The position numbers and the translations under genes are program-made. The notes under the pieces are model-generated. The model was not told the origin of the DNA. It did not search any database and saw only the letters and a list, made by a program, of their open reading frames with translations. From contig NZ_CP118527.1 of assembly GCF_028885415.1 (NCBI RefSeq), positions 8,990,001 through 9,054,000 on the forward strand: a stretch of 64,000 nucleotides of DNA, given 5' to 3'. Numbering within the stretch: the first letter of the stretch is position 1; every line of letters starts with the position of its first letter. Of this stretch, positions 34,482 through 45,517 are shown piece by piece. The stretch is from Streptomyces coeruleorubidus (GTDB lineage Bacteria; Actinomycetota; Actinomycetes; Streptomycetales; Streptomycetaceae).

Positions 34482-34916
34482 ATGCGGAACACCGCGCGCT
34501 GGGCCATGACTCTCGGCTTGACGGCCACCGCCGTCTGCGGACCCCTCACCGGGTCCGCGCTCGCCACTCCGGATCAGGCCCCCACCGCGCTCTACGCCCC
34601 GTCGGCCCTCGTTCTCACGGTGGGCCACGGTGAGAGCGCGGCCGCAGCGACTCCGGAACGCGCGGTCACCCTGACCTGTGCCCCGAGGCCCTCCGGCACG
34701 CACCCGGTCGCCGCCTCGGCCTGCGCGGAACTGCGTGGTGTCGGCGGCGACATCCACGCCCTGACCGCCACGGACGGCGTGATGTGCACCAAGCAGTACG
34801 ACCCGGTGGTCGTCACCGTCGACGGTGTCTGGCAGGGCAAGAGGGTCTCGTACGAGCGCACGTTCTCCAACGAGTGCGTGAAGAACGCCTACGGTTCCGG
34901 CGTCTTCGCGTTCTGA
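34482..34916 (+). CDS. SSI-family subtilisin/trypsin inhibitor, secreted
   Basis: A 144-residue precursor. Sec signal peptide [20 protein letters not shown] to about ALA-TPDQ, then a mature inhibitor of about 113 residues. [40 protein letters not shown] and the reactive loop [20 protein letters not shown] are the SSI signature. Two disulphides are expected (four Cys visible). The P1 residue is Lys104 of the precursor (TKQ), not Met as in classical SSI, predicting strong trypsin-like as well as subtilisin inhibition, as in plasminostreptin-type relatives. The second ATG is chosen because GGAAGG sits 8 bases before it. Exported; controls secreted proteases during development. Confidence 0.95.
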   Translation: MRNTARWAMTLGLTATAVCGPLTGSALATPDQAPTALYAPSALVLTVGHGESAAAATPERAVTLTCAPRPSGTHPVAASACAELRGVGGDIHALTATDGVMCTKQYDPVVVTVDGVWQGKRVSYERTFSNECVKNAYGSGVFAF

Positions 34917-35006
34917 AAGACCGGGATCGCGCCGTTCCCGTGAGGCACAGGGGCTCGAGGCTGGGGAGCCGGGCCGCTGTCGCGGGGACCTGCGATCTCG
35001 TACAAG

Positions 35007-35043
35007 GGGGCCGGCGGGCGGTGTGGGGTCGCCCGCCGGCCCC
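35007..35043. terminator. Hairpin between SSI and CDGSH genes
   Basis: Perfect 14-bp arms GGGGCCGGCGGGCG / CGCCCGCCGGCCCC with a 9-base loop, between convergent genes. Confidence 0.85.
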
Positions 35044-35071
35044 TGGACTCACCGGCCACCGCGCACCGGGC

Positions 35072-35278
35072 TCAGACCCGGTCGCGGTGGCTCGTGTCGC
35101 ACCACGGATAGCGGCGGCTGCGGCCGCAGGTGCACAGGGCCACGCGGAAGCGGTCCGAGGTGACGACGGAACCGTCCTCCAGCTCCACCTCCACCGGACC
35201 CTCCACCAGCAGCGGGCCCTTGCGCTGGACCGTGATGCGGCGCGGCGCCGCGGACCGGTCAGACGGGGAGTTCGGCAC
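35072..35278 (-). CDS. CDGSH iron-sulfur protein
   Basis: A 68-residue protein with one CDGSH site: CTCGRSRRYPWCDTSH gives Cys-x-Cys...Cys...His ligands for a [2Fe-2S] cluster (mitoNEET type, three Cys and one His). The N-terminal half (RITVQRKGPLLVEGPVEVEL) is the usual beta part. These proteins are redox- and pH-labile electron or cluster carriers. Its start overlaps the methyltransferase gene's end by 20 bases, making it the third gene of an operon with a haem-oxygenase-like iron protein; it could donate electrons or a cluster to that enzyme (inference). Confidence 0.92.
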   Translation of the reverse strand: MPNSPSDRSAAPRRITVQRKGPLLVEGPVEVELEDGSVVTSDRFRVALCTCGRSRRYPWCDTSHRDRV

Positions 35279-35933
35279 GGACGACCACCAGCTCTTCCTT
35301 GTCCTCGGTGGCGGGCAGCAGCCCCCGCTCCCGCAGCCAGCGTTCCCGGCCGCGCAGCACCGGGCCGAACGCGATCCGCCGCCGGCGCGTCACCGCGGCC
35401 TTCAGGCCGGACGAGCGCAGCTGCCCGACGCTCAGGTCCGGGCCGCTCAGCGCGGACTGCACCACCAGCAGCACCCCGCCCGGACGCAGCAGGCCGGGCG
35501 CCTCCCGGCAGATCCGGTCCACGACCAGCCGTCCGTCGTCGCCCGCGTCCCAGGCGCGGGCCGCGCCCCTCGCCCGTCCGGCACCGCCCGGCGCCGGCAC
35601 GTACGGCGGGTTGGCCAGGATCAGGTCGAACGACTCCCCGCGCACCGGGTCGAAGAGATTCCCGTGCCGGATACGGACCGGGAGCCCGGCCCGCGCAGCG
35701 TTCAGCCGCGCGGCCCACACCGCCCTCCACGACACGTCCACGGCGGTCGCACGAAAGCCCCGGCGCGCGGCCTCCAGGGCCAGGGCACCGGTGCCGGTGC
35801 CGACGTCCAGGACCTCCGCGCCCGGCGGCAACGGCTCGTCGGACAGGGCGCCGACCAGCAGCTCCGTGTCCTCCTGCGGGGCGTAGACGCCCGGGGGTAC
35901 CAGTGGGTTCACGGCGTTCGGGTACCCGGGCAT
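35259..35933 (-). CDS. HemK2/MTQ2-like class I methyltransferase
   Basis: A 224-residue SAM-dependent methyltransferase. VLDVGTGTGALALEAARRG is the SAM motif I, TAVDVSWRAV motif II, and LILANPPYVPAPG the NPPY motif of N-methyltransferases acting on glutamine or adenine. VYAPQEDTELLV at the N-terminus is typical of the HemK2/MTQ2 branch, which in eukaryotes methylates release factor; bacterial members have no proven target. The true bacterial PrmC is larger and usually beside prfA, so this is a different protein. The ATG immediately follows the stop of the upstream redox-enzyme gene (zero gap). Confidence 0.88.
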   Translation of the reverse strand: MPGYPNAVNPLVPPGVYAPQEDTELLVGALSDEPLPPGAEVLDVGTGTGALALEAARRGFRATAVDVSWRAVWAARLNAARAGLPVRIRHGNLFDPVRGESFDLILANPPYVPAPGGAGRARGAARAWDAGDDGRLVVDRICREAPGLLRPGGVLLVVQSALSGPDLSVGQLRSSGLKAAVTRRRRIAFGPVLRGRERWLRERGLLPATEDKEELVVVRAELPV

Positions 35934-36947
35934 TCAGGGAATATGGGCTGCTTCGCGGGTAAGTGGGGCATGCAGTGACGAACGTGACGCACGCCAGTCG
36001 GCGAGCAGCCGGGCGCCGAAGCGGTCCTCGACGAACCCGGTGGCGTCGATCCCGAACGCGACGTCCGGCGCCAGATACGGCTCGGCCTCCAGCAGACCGC
36101 CGATGACGTCGTGGCGCACCACCTGCTCGTGGACCGCGTCGGCCTCGACGTGCTCGTCGTAGAAGTGCTCGGCCGCGGGCCCGGCACCGGTGCGGCGCAT
36201 CGCCTCGGCGAGTCGCCGCGACCCCGGTGACGAGGTGATCTCGACCGTCGCGAAGTGGCCGACCAGGGCGCCCCTGAGGGCCCGGTGCAGGCCGAAGAGG
36301 GACATGAGGTTCACCGTGACCAGGGCCTCGGCGCACGCCGCGTCGAGGTAGCGGCCGTACGTGGTGTCCAGGCCCAGGTCCGTCATCAGGTCGGCGAACA
36401 GCCGGGCGTGCACACGGTCGGCGCGGCCGCCGCCCCACTCGTCGAACTCCACCGCCGCCATCGCCGCCTTCGCCCGGCCCCACAGTCGCGGCAGCACCCA
36501 GGCGTGCGGGTCCGCCTCCTTGAGGTGGTAGAGGGAGCGCTGGGCCGCGTACTCGCGCAGGTGCCACAGCTCGCCCTCGTCGCGCAGGAAGTGGGTGACG
36601 CCCGTGCCGTCGACGGGCTCGACCAGGAGGTCCGCCAGTGCCTCGTCCACGCCGTCGTGGACCCGGGCGTCGGTGCGCAGGGCGGACAGGAAGCGGTGCT
36701 CGAGTGCCGCCCGGGTGCGCAACAGGTCGGGGTCCCACTCGCGGTCGGGGGACACACCCGCGAACCCGCGGTAGTGCAGCTCGTAGCACAGGTACAGGGC
36801 GAGCTGGAGATCCTCGCCGTACACCGCGGCACGGACGACCTCCTCGAGACCGGGCAGTCGGCCCGCGCCCCGCAGGTATGCCGCGACGGCCCTGCTCAGC
36901 GGGCCGCGCGGGGCGGGGAGTCCTGGCTCATCACGGTGGTGCTCCAT
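35934..36947 (-). CDS. Haem-oxygenase-like iron-containing redox enzyme
   Basis: A 337-residue all-helical protein of the HO-like di-iron oxidase/oxygenase (HDO) superfamily. Likely metal ligands are in HLKEADPHAW (E-x3-H), VEFDEWGGGRADRVHARLF (acid...His) and FYDEHVEADAVHEQVV (H-x3-D-x2-H). The family includes enzymes that cleave C-C bonds, make N-oxides and desaturate lipids in natural-product pathways; this branch is uncharacterised. First gene of a three-gene operon with an NPPY methyltransferase and a CDGSH protein. A GGGTAC -10-like box directly upstream would give a nearly leaderless message. Confidence 0.85.
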   Translation of the reverse strand: MEHHRDEPGLPAPRGPLSRAVAAYLRGAGRLPGLEEVVRAAVYGEDLQLALYLCYELHYRGFAGVSPDREWDPDLLRTRAALEHRFLSALRTDARVHDGVDEALADLLVEPVDGTGVTHFLRDEGELWHLREYAAQRSLYHLKEADPHAWVLPRLWGRAKAAMAAVEFDEWGGGRADRVHARLFADLMTDLGLDTTYGRYLDAACAEALVTVNLMSLFGLHRALRGALVGHFATVEITSSPGSRRLAEAMRRTGAGPAAEHFYDEHVEADAVHEQVVRHDVIGGLLEAEPYLAPDVAFGIDATGFVEDRFGARLLADWRASRSSLHAPLTREAAHIP

Positions 36948-36956
36948 GGGCGCCGG

Positions 36957-36983
36957 GTACCCGGTCGGCGTGTGGGGTCACCC
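36957..36983 (-). promoter_or_regulatory. SigB-like promoter candidate for the redox operon
   Basis: Reading the minus strand: GGGT, 17-base spacer, GGGTAC (36957-36962), with the ATG 10 bases downstream of the -10. The -10 matches the Streptomyces sigma-B consensus; the spacer is one base longer than usual. Confidence 0.35.
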
Positions 36984-37028
36984 ACTCGCGCAGTACCGGC
37001 GCGGCGGGGTACTCCGGCACCCCCGGGG

Positions 37029-37290
37029 GTGACCAGCGGGCCGGTGCACGAGGGCGACGCCTGGCCGGGTGTGCACGAGCGGCTGCTGGAGCGGATGGAC
37101 GCGATGATGTCCGAGACCGACGACGAGGGCCGACCGTCGCCTGCAACCGGGTTGCGGGCGTGGTCGCACCGGCAACGAGGACGGGGCGCATCACGTGATC
37201 AACGAGATCACGGGCGCCCTGGAGGACATCGGCTACACGATCCCCGGCCAGGCGTGGACCTACTGGAACCAGGGGCCGGGCCCTGGCGCA
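37029..37290 (+). other. Possible disrupted small gene in a 393-base gap
   Basis: From the GTG at 37029 a frame reads VTSGPVHEGDAWPGVHERLL and then ERMDAMMSETDDEGRPSPAT, plausible protein, but then degenerates. A different frame becomes protein-like from about 37170: GNEDGAHHVINEITGALEDI, then GYTIPGQAWTYWNQGPGPG, with no clear stop before the antisense gene. A frameshift around 37130-37170 could join them. Gene-free otherwise (36948-37340). Confidence 0.25.
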
Positions 37291-37340
37291 GCGGCCGCTC
37301 GGCCCGCCGCCGCAGTGGCCCGGGCCCGCCCGGCCCCTCC

Positions 37341-37532
37341 TTATCGGTCCCCCTCGGACTGCTCCTGGGCGCGCGTGTTCGGGGTGATGGCCTCTGCGGC
37401 CTCGCCCCGGTGGCGTCGCTGCTCGACGGAGTCCTGGGTGCGGTTCTCGGCGTCCTCGATCTCGCGCAGGACCTCCTCCAGCGCCGTCTCGGGCTTCTTG
37501 TCGGAGCCGTCGTGGTTCTTGTCCGGGGACAC
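37341..37532 (-). CDS. Small charged protein of unknown function
   Basis: A 63-residue, strongly charged, probably helical protein: VSPDKNHDGSDKKPETALEE, VLREIEDAENRTQDSVEQRR and a polar tail TRAQEQSEGDR. The GTG at 37532 is supported by AAAGGAG at good spacing. No recognised domain. It lies downstream of the Ppx/GppA gene on the same strand, 62 bases away, so co-transcription is possible. Confidence 0.6.
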   Translation of the reverse strand: MSPDKNHDGSDKKPETALEEVLREIEDAENRTQDSVEQRRHRGEAAEAITPNTRAQEQSEGDR

Positions 37533-37594
37533 GGGGGTCTCCTTTCTGCGTTCGGTGCGTCCGTTGTCGTCTGCCGGCTGTCGTCCGCCGGCGC

Positions 37595-38596
37595 TCAGCT
37601 GGAGGCGATGCGCAGCGGCACCGGGTCGGGCGGGGCCGCCTCCTCGTTGCGGCGGGTGACCTCCGCCCACCAGGCGGGGCCGTCCTCGATGTGCCGCAGC
37701 AGCACGCCCTCGCGGATCGCCCAGGGGCAGACCGTGACGGATCTGATGCCGGTCAGTTTCATCGCGGTGTGCCCGACCACCGCTCCGGCCAGGCTCTGCG
37801 CGGCCCGCGGCGCTGAGATGCCGGGCAGCTGCGCGCGTTCGGCGGCGGGCAGGGCGGCCAGCCGCGGGATCGCCTCGCGCAGCGCCGCGCGGTGCAACTG
37901 CCGGTCAACGAACGGGCCGTGGCGTCCGGGCGGCGTACCGCACAGCCGTCCCAGTTGCTGGAAGGTGCGGGAGGTGGCGACCGCGGTGCGCGGGCCCTCC
38001 CAGCGGATCCGCGCCGCGACGTCCCGCAGCTGGTGGCGGACCTTGCGGCGCAGCGCCCGCACCCGCTCCGGTGACGGCGGGTCCTCGTCCTTGAAGAACT
38101 CGTGGGTGAGCCGCCCCGCGCCCAGCGGCAGCGACGCCACGAAGTCGGGCAACCGGCCGCGCCCGAAGGCGACTTCGAGTGAGCCGCCGCCGATGTCGAG
38201 CAGCGCGAGCGGCCCCGACCGCCAGCCCATCCAGCGCCGGGCCCCGAGAAACGTCAGTTCCGCCTCGACCTCGCCCGGCAGCGTACACAGGTCCACGCCC
38301 GTACGGGCCCGGACGGTGTGCAGCACCTCGTGCCGGTTCGGCGCGCTGCGCACCACGGCGGTCGCGAACGCCAGCGGGCAGGCCGCACCCCACCGGGTGG
38401 CGGTCCGGCTCGCCTCGGCGACCGCGTGCACCAGTTGTTCCACGGCCGGCTCCGGGATGGGGCCCCCCGGTGTGACCTGCTCGGACAGCCTGAGCCGCCA
38501 CTTGGCGGTGTGCACCGGAAGCGGTATACCACCGTCCGCGTCCGCGACGACCAGTCTGACCGTGTTCGATCCCACGTCCACCACGCTCATTCGCAT
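37595..38596 (-). CDS. Ppx/GppA family phosphatase
   Basis: A 333-residue ASKHA-fold enzyme. VVDVGSNTVRLVVADADGG is phosphate motif 1 and LALLDIGGGSLEVAFGRG motif 2; FATAVVRSAPNRHEVL and GEVEAELTFLGA are conserved active-site segments of exopolyphosphatase and (p)ppGpp phosphohydrolase. It is of the short actinobacterial type (Ppx1/Ppx2-like, about 310-340 residues). Actinobacteria carry more than one paralogue, so polyphosphate versus pppGpp preference cannot be set. Start ATG 38596, or the ATG two codons later. A SigB-like promoter ends about 10 bases before the start. Confidence 0.9.
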   Translation of the reverse strand: MRMSVVDVGSNTVRLVVADADGGIPLPVHTAKWRLRLSEQVTPGGPIPEPAVEQLVHAVAEASRTATRWGAACPLAFATAVVRSAPNRHEVLHTVRARTGVDLCTLPGEVEAELTFLGARRWMGWRSGPLALLDIGGGSLEVAFGRGRLPDFVASLPLGAGRLTHEFFKDEDPPSPERVRALRRKVRHQLRDVAARIRWEGPRTAVATSRTFQQLGRLCGTPPGRHGPFVDRQLHRAALREAIPRLAALPAAERAQLPGISAPRAAQSLAGAVVGHTAMKLTGIRSVTVCPWAIREGVLLRHIEDGPAWWAEVTRRNEEAAPPDPVPLRIASS

Positions 38597-38605
38597 GGGC
38601 CGTGG

Positions 38606-38630
38606 GTACCCACTTCTGGGAGAGCCCAAC
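38606..38630 (-). promoter_or_regulatory. SigB-like promoter candidate for the Ppx/GppA gene
   Basis: Minus strand: GTTG, 15-base spacer, GGGTAC, inside the palindrome GTGGGTACCCAC (38602-38613). The ATG lies about 3 bases after the expected transcription start. Confidence 0.45.
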
Positions 38631-38683
38631 GGTCGGGGCCGCGGTGTACGGCGAAGATCCGCCACCGGGCAGGCCGCGGATCG

Positions 38684-41506
<2,823 letters not shown>

Positions 41507-41507
41507 C

Positions 41508-43733
41508 TCACCGCTCCCTGACCAGTGCCGCGTACGCTCCGCCGCGCGCCACCAGGTCCTCGTGCCGTCCCCGCTCCACGACCGTGCCGTGCTGCAGGAC
41601 GACGATCTCGTCGCTGTCGCGGACCGTGCTGAGCCGGTGCGCGATCACCACACAGGCACAGCCGCGCCTGCGCAGGTTGTCCATCACGACCAGCTCGGTT
41701 TCCGCGTCCAGCGCGCTCGTCACCTCGTCGAGGACCAGGATGCTCGGCCGGCGCACCAGCGCCCGCGCGATCTCCAGGCGCTGGCGCTGCCCGCCGGAGA
41801 AGTTGCGCCCGTCCTGCTCGACCTTGCTGTGGATGCCGCCCGGACGCCGCGTGATCACGTCGAGCAGGGCGGCGTCCCGCAGCGCGTCCTCCACCGCCTC
41901 GTCCGGGATGGACGGGTCCCACAGCGCCACGTTGTCGCGGACCGTGCCCTCGAAGAGGAACACGTCCTGGTCGACGAAGGAGACGGAGGCGGCCAGCGCC
42001 CCGCGCGGGATGTCCTCGATGCGCTGTCCGTCGATGCGGATCACGCCCTCCCACGGCGCGTACAGGCCGGAGATCAGCCTGGACACCGTGGACTTGCCGC
42101 TTCCGGACCCGCCGACCAGCGCGACCTGCTGCCCGGGACCGACCGTCAGGTCGAAGCCGGTGAGCAGGGGCTTGTCGAGCGGGCTGTAGCCGAAGGTGAT
42201 GTTCTCCAGCTCGACGTGGCCCTGGAGGCGGCGCGTCGACTCGCCGGACTCGGGGCGGCCGTAGAGCGGATCGGCCTTGAAGTTCTCCACGTCCTTCAGC
42301 CGCGCCACGTCGGCCGCGAAGTCCTGGATGCGGCCCGCGACGCCGTTGAGCCGGGTCAGCGGGGCCGTGAACCGGGTGACCAGGGCCTGGAAGGCGACCA
42401 GCAGACCGACCGAGATGTGACCCTCGACCGCCCGCATACCGCCGATCCACAGGATCAGCGCGCTGTTGAGGGTGGCCAGCGTCGGCGCGACCACGCCCAG
42501 CCAGGCGCTCGGCACGCCGAGCCGCTGCTGCTCCTCCAGCGTGGTGGCGTGCTGTCCGGCCCACTTACGGAAGTAGCCGTCCTCACCGCCGGTCGCCTTC
42601 ATCGTCTCGATGAGCTGAAGACCGGTGTAGGCGGTGTTGGTCAGCCGGGCCGTGTCGGCGCGCAGCTTCGCCGTGCGCGTGGCCCGCAGCCGGATGACGA
42701 CCCGCATGGCCACGACGTTCAGCAGCGCCACGCCGATGCCGACGAACGTCAGCTGCGGGTCGTAGGTGTACAGCAGCACCGCGTACAGGACGACGACGAC
42801 CGCGTCCACGCCCGCCGCCGCGAGGTCGCGGGACAGCGTCTCGGCGACCGCGTCGTTGGACTGGAGCCGCTGCACCAGGTCGGCCGGGCTGCGCTGGGAG
42901 AAGAACGTCACCGGCAGCCGCAGCAGATGGCGCAGGAAGCGGGCGCTGGAGAGGGTCGAGGAGATGATGCGGCCGTGCAGCAGGTTGGCCTGCTGGAGCC
43001 AGGTGAGGACGAGGGTGAGCAGTACGCACGCCGCCATGGCTGTGAACAGCGTCGGCAGCAGCGAGGTCTGGTTCCCGATCAGGAACTCGTCGATGTAGGT
43101 GCGGCTGAGCGCGGGCACCGCCGCGCCGACCGCCACCAGCAGCAGGCTCGCCAGGACGGCGGCGGGCATCGTGCCCGCGGTGCCGCGCAGCCGGGCGGGC
43201 ATCGCGCCCAGGATGCCGGGCTTGCGGCCGCCCCGGGTGAAGTCCTCGCCGGGCTCCATGACCAGCACGACACCGGTGAAGCTGCCGTCGAAGTCCTCCA
43301 TGGGGACGAAGCGGCGGCCCTTGCCGGGGTCGTTGATGTAGACGCCACGGCGGCCGAAGCGGCGGCCCATGCCGTCGTAGACGACGTAGTGGTTGAACTC
43401 CCAGAACAGGATGGCCGGCGACTTCACCTCGGCGAGGGCGGCCAGGTCCATCTGCATGCCCTTGGCCGTCAGGCCGTAACTACGGGCCGCCTTGAGGAGG
43501 TTGCTGGCGCGCGAGCCGTCGCGCGAGACGCCGCAGGCGATGCGCAGCTCCTCCAGCGGGACGTGCTTGCCGTAGTGGCCGAGCACCATCGCCAGGGAGG
43601 CGGCGCCGCACTCCACGGCCTCCATCTGGAGCACGGTGGGCGTGCGGACGGTCTTCGCCCCGGCCTTGGGCACCTTGCGCTTGGGCGGGGCGGCGCGGCG
43701 TCGGCCCCGGGTGTCCGGTGCGGTCGTGGTCAC
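41508..43733 (-). CDS. NHLM-type exporter: C39 peptidase/permease/ATPase
   Basis: A 741-residue bacteriocin-processing transporter. N-terminal C39 protease (about 30-155): Cys42 in MEAVECGAASLAMVL, His115 in WEFNHYVVYDG and Asp135 in YINDPGKGRR, so the catalytic set is complete. Six membrane helices (about 190-470) and ATPase (about 500-741): GGSGSGKS Walker A, FSGGQRQRLEIARALV signature, ILVLDEVTSALD Walker B. It should cut the precursor after its Gly-Gly and export the core. The GTG start at 43733 overlaps the HlyD stop in GTGA, indicating coupled translation. Confidence 0.95.
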   Translation of the reverse strand: MTTTAPDTRGRRRAAPPKRKVPKAGAKTVRTPTVLQMEAVECGAASLAMVLGHYGKHVPLEELRIACGVSRDGSRASNLLKAARSYGLTAKGMQMDLAALAEVKSPAILFWEFNHYVVYDGMGRRFGRRGVYINDPGKGRRFVPMEDFDGSFTGVVLVMEPGEDFTRGGRKPGILGAMPARLRGTAGTMPAAVLASLLLVAVGAAVPALSRTYIDEFLIGNQTSLLPTLFTAMAACVLLTLVLTWLQQANLLHGRIISSTLSSARFLRHLLRLPVTFFSQRSPADLVQRLQSNDAVAETLSRDLAAAGVDAVVVVLYAVLLYTYDPQLTFVGIGVALLNVVAMRVVIRLRATRTAKLRADTARLTNTAYTGLQLIETMKATGGEDGYFRKWAGQHATTLEEQQRLGVPSAWLGVVAPTLATLNSALILWIGGMRAVEGHISVGLLVAFQALVTRFTAPLTRLNGVAGRIQDFAADVARLKDVENFKADPLYGRPESGESTRRLQGHVELENITFGYSPLDKPLLTGFDLTVGPGQQVALVGGSGSGKSTVSRLISGLYAPWEGVIRIDGQRIEDIPRGALAASVSFVDQDVFLFEGTVRDNVALWDPSIPDEAVEDALRDAALLDVITRRPGGIHSKVEQDGRNFSGGQRQRLEIARALVRRPSILVLDEVTSALDAETELVVMDNLRRRGCACVVIAHRLSTVRDSDEIVVLQHGTVVERGRHEDLVARGGAYAALVRER

Positions 43734-44536
43734 GGCAGCAGCCAGTCGACGGGATGCTGGTCGGCCAGCCGGATCGACCCCGAGGCCAGCGTCATGGAGG
43801 TCAGCTTGAACGGCGGCCCGTCCGCGGAGGACCATTTGTAACCGCTCTTCGTGTCGGACGACTTGTCCAGCCGGACCGTCACGGCCACCGGCCTGCCCTT
43901 CTTCGTGAACTGCTCGCCCAGCTGGCTGTCCCCGAGGAACGCGGCGATCGCTTGCGGAGACTGGGCCGCGCGGTCCACCGACTTCACATGGCCGCGCAGT
44001 ACGCCGTACTCCTGGGTCGGCACCGACTGCACGGTCAGGTCGACGGCGGCGTCGTCGGGGATCGAGGCGGCGTTCTCGGCGGGGACGTAGACCGTCGCGT
44101 ACAACGCGTCCTTGGTGTGGGCGACCTTCTCGACGGCGGCGACGTTCGCGCCGGTCTGGATGATCTGCCCGACGGTCGCGGCGAGCGCGGAGACACGGCC
44201 CGCGTCGAGCGTGCGGACGACGGTTTCGCCCTTGGGCGTACGGACCTTGAGCACGGGGGAGTCGGCCGGCAACCGCTCGCCCTGCTTCGCGAGCACCGCG
44301 GTGACCTGGCCCGCGACCGGGCTCTGGAGGAGATAGCTGCCCTGCCCGTGCGTGAGGATGGCGGGTGCGCTGACGGTGGAGGTCACCGAGCCGGTCACCG
44401 CCCATACCGAGGCGGCCGCCATCGCGACCACCGTCACCGAGAGCACCAGCCAGCCCTGCGGGCGGGCGAACCGCACCGGAAGGTCGAGTTCCTCCGGTGA
44501 CTGGAGCTTGGCGAGGGCCTGTTGGCGGAACTGCAA
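43730..44536 (-). CDS. HlyD-family adaptor of the peptide exporter
   Basis: A 268-residue membrane-fusion-type protein. An N-terminal cytoplasmic stretch (QQALAKLQSPEELDLPVRFA), one membrane anchor (about 28-50, VLSVTVVAMAAASVWAVTG) and an extracellular barrel-sandwich (LLQSPVAGQVTAVLAKQGER, RVSALAATVGQIIQTG) match the NHLM system secretion protein. The start is TTG at 44536 with AGGGAAG upstream. It lies between the precursor gene and the C39 exporter, overlapping the latter by 4 bases. Probably helps dock the exporter in this Gram-positive cell envelope. Confidence 0.88.
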   Translation of the reverse strand: MQFRQQALAKLQSPEELDLPVRFARPQGWLVLSVTVVAMAAASVWAVTGSVTSTVSAPAILTHGQGSYLLQSPVAGQVTAVLAKQGERLPADSPVLKVRTPKGETVVRTLDAGRVSALAATVGQIIQTGANVAAVEKVAHTKDALYATVYVPAENAASIPDDAAVDLTVQSVPTQEYGVLRGHVKSVDRAAQSPQAIAAFLGDSQLGEQFTKKGRPVAVTVRLDKSSDTKSGYKWSSADGPPFKLTSMTLASGSIRLADQHPVDWLLP

Positions 44537-44603
44537 GGAACTTCCCTCACCCGTAGAAGAGGTACCTACAGCCGTAGCAGACGTTGTTACGGCACCCGAA
44601 GAT

Positions 44604-44630
44604 CCCGGAACCGCCGGCTGCGGCTCCGGG
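44604..44630 (-). terminator. Stem-loop between precursor and exporter genes
   Basis: Imperfect 11-bp stem (one mismatch, G-U wobble in the minus-strand RNA) with a 5-base loop in the 116-base gap. Could be a partial terminator keeping exporter expression below precursor expression. Confidence 0.45.
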
Positions 44631-44652
44631 AGTCAACGGCAATGGGGCCAGA

Positions 44653-44868
44653 TCAGAGACCGGCGACCAGGTTGGTGACCGGGGCCGTGTTCAGGCCGGT
44701 GGCGCCCTCGACGGTGCCGACGGCCGTGTTGACCAGGCCGGAAACCGGGGCGATGCCGTCGACCGTGTCGGTGACGGTGTTCACGGCGTTCACGGACAGG
44801 CCGCCGGAGACGGCGTCGAGCTCGGCGTCGGCGATCTCGACGGTCTCAACCTGGGGGGTGGAGTTCAT
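44653..44868 (-). CDS. Double-glycine leader peptide precursor (putative exported RiPP/bacteriocin-like peptide)
   Basis: A 71-residue peptide. Leader residues 1-23 (MNSTPQVETVEIADAELDAV then SGG) contain the ELDxVxGG box recognised by C39 peptidases. The predicted 48-residue core is rich in Val, Thr, Gly, Asn and Ala, and contains no Cys, His, Trp, Phe, Lys or Arg. It is built of related segments: VNTVTDTVDGIAPVSG and VNTAVGTVEGATG, then LNTAPVTNLVAGL. Without Cys it cannot form lanthionine. Ribosome-binding site GGAAGGAAG is strong. First gene of the operon with HlyD and two ABC exporters. Similar peptides are sometimes auto-labelled type A2 lantipeptides, which the core does not support. 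Confidence 0.85.
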   Translation of the reverse strand: MNSTPQVETVEIADAELDAVSGGLSVNAVNTVTDTVDGIAPVSGLVNTAVGTVEGATGLNTAPVTNLVAGL

Positions 44869-45517
44869 GATGGAACTTCCTTCCGTATGGATATCTCACA
44901 AGGGGGGAGCGGCCCCCTCTGGGGACAGATGACGGCCGCGACCGCGAGTGCCGGACTCTCGTTTCCGAGTGCCCTGTGCGGCCCCCGCGGTGCGATGGAT
45001 CAAAGCACGCTGCGGGCGCGCGCTTCCAATCAACCAGCTGTCCCACCAGGCAACTTGCGCCCCAGCCGCACCGAAGCGTGCAGGTGTGTGCACGCCTTGG
45101 TGGCGACTTCTTCACACGCGCCACGGCATCGGCTCATCGGGCCCCTTGTCCCGTGGGGCGGCGAATCCGGCACTCCCGCCCCAAAGGCGTGGCCGACGCG
45201 GCCGACGCGCGGATAACCCTCGACTCGGTGACCGGGTTGAGCATTCGATGTGCAGATTCGCTGAAGGCGAGATTCCACTCTGCGATCGCAACAGATCGTT
45301 CCAGGTCGGCTACGGATCGTGTTCGTTCGGTATGTCGTCACGAGGCCCGTGGCTGAAACGCCGTCATCCGGCCAGTTGGCTGATTTCACGGTGCGAACGG
45401 ATCACTTGCAAACGGAATTGAACGCCCCGGGCGGCCCGTGCGTACCAACAGCCATCCAGGCGCCCCCAGAAGCTGCCGGACGGCGGCACCTACTCCGTTC
45501 CCCAGGAGGAGAGAAGT
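44869..45517. other. 649-base divergent regulatory region
   Basis: Lies between the peptide precursor gene (minus) and the S1 protease gene (plus). Less GC-rich than its surroundings, as expected for promoters of both. No convincing gene or second precursor in any frame. A GGAGGAGAG ribosome-binding site ends it on the protease side. Confidence 0.55.

Noticed and set aside
35259..35933. Methyltransferase as the release-factor enzyme PrmC
   Set aside because: Too short, lacks the PrmC N-terminal helical domain and is not beside prfA; fits the HemK2/MTQ2-like branch better.
44653..44868. Precursor as a lanthipeptide (type A2)
   Set aside because: Leader fits, but the core has no cysteine and no LanM-type enzyme is present, so lanthionine rings are not possible.
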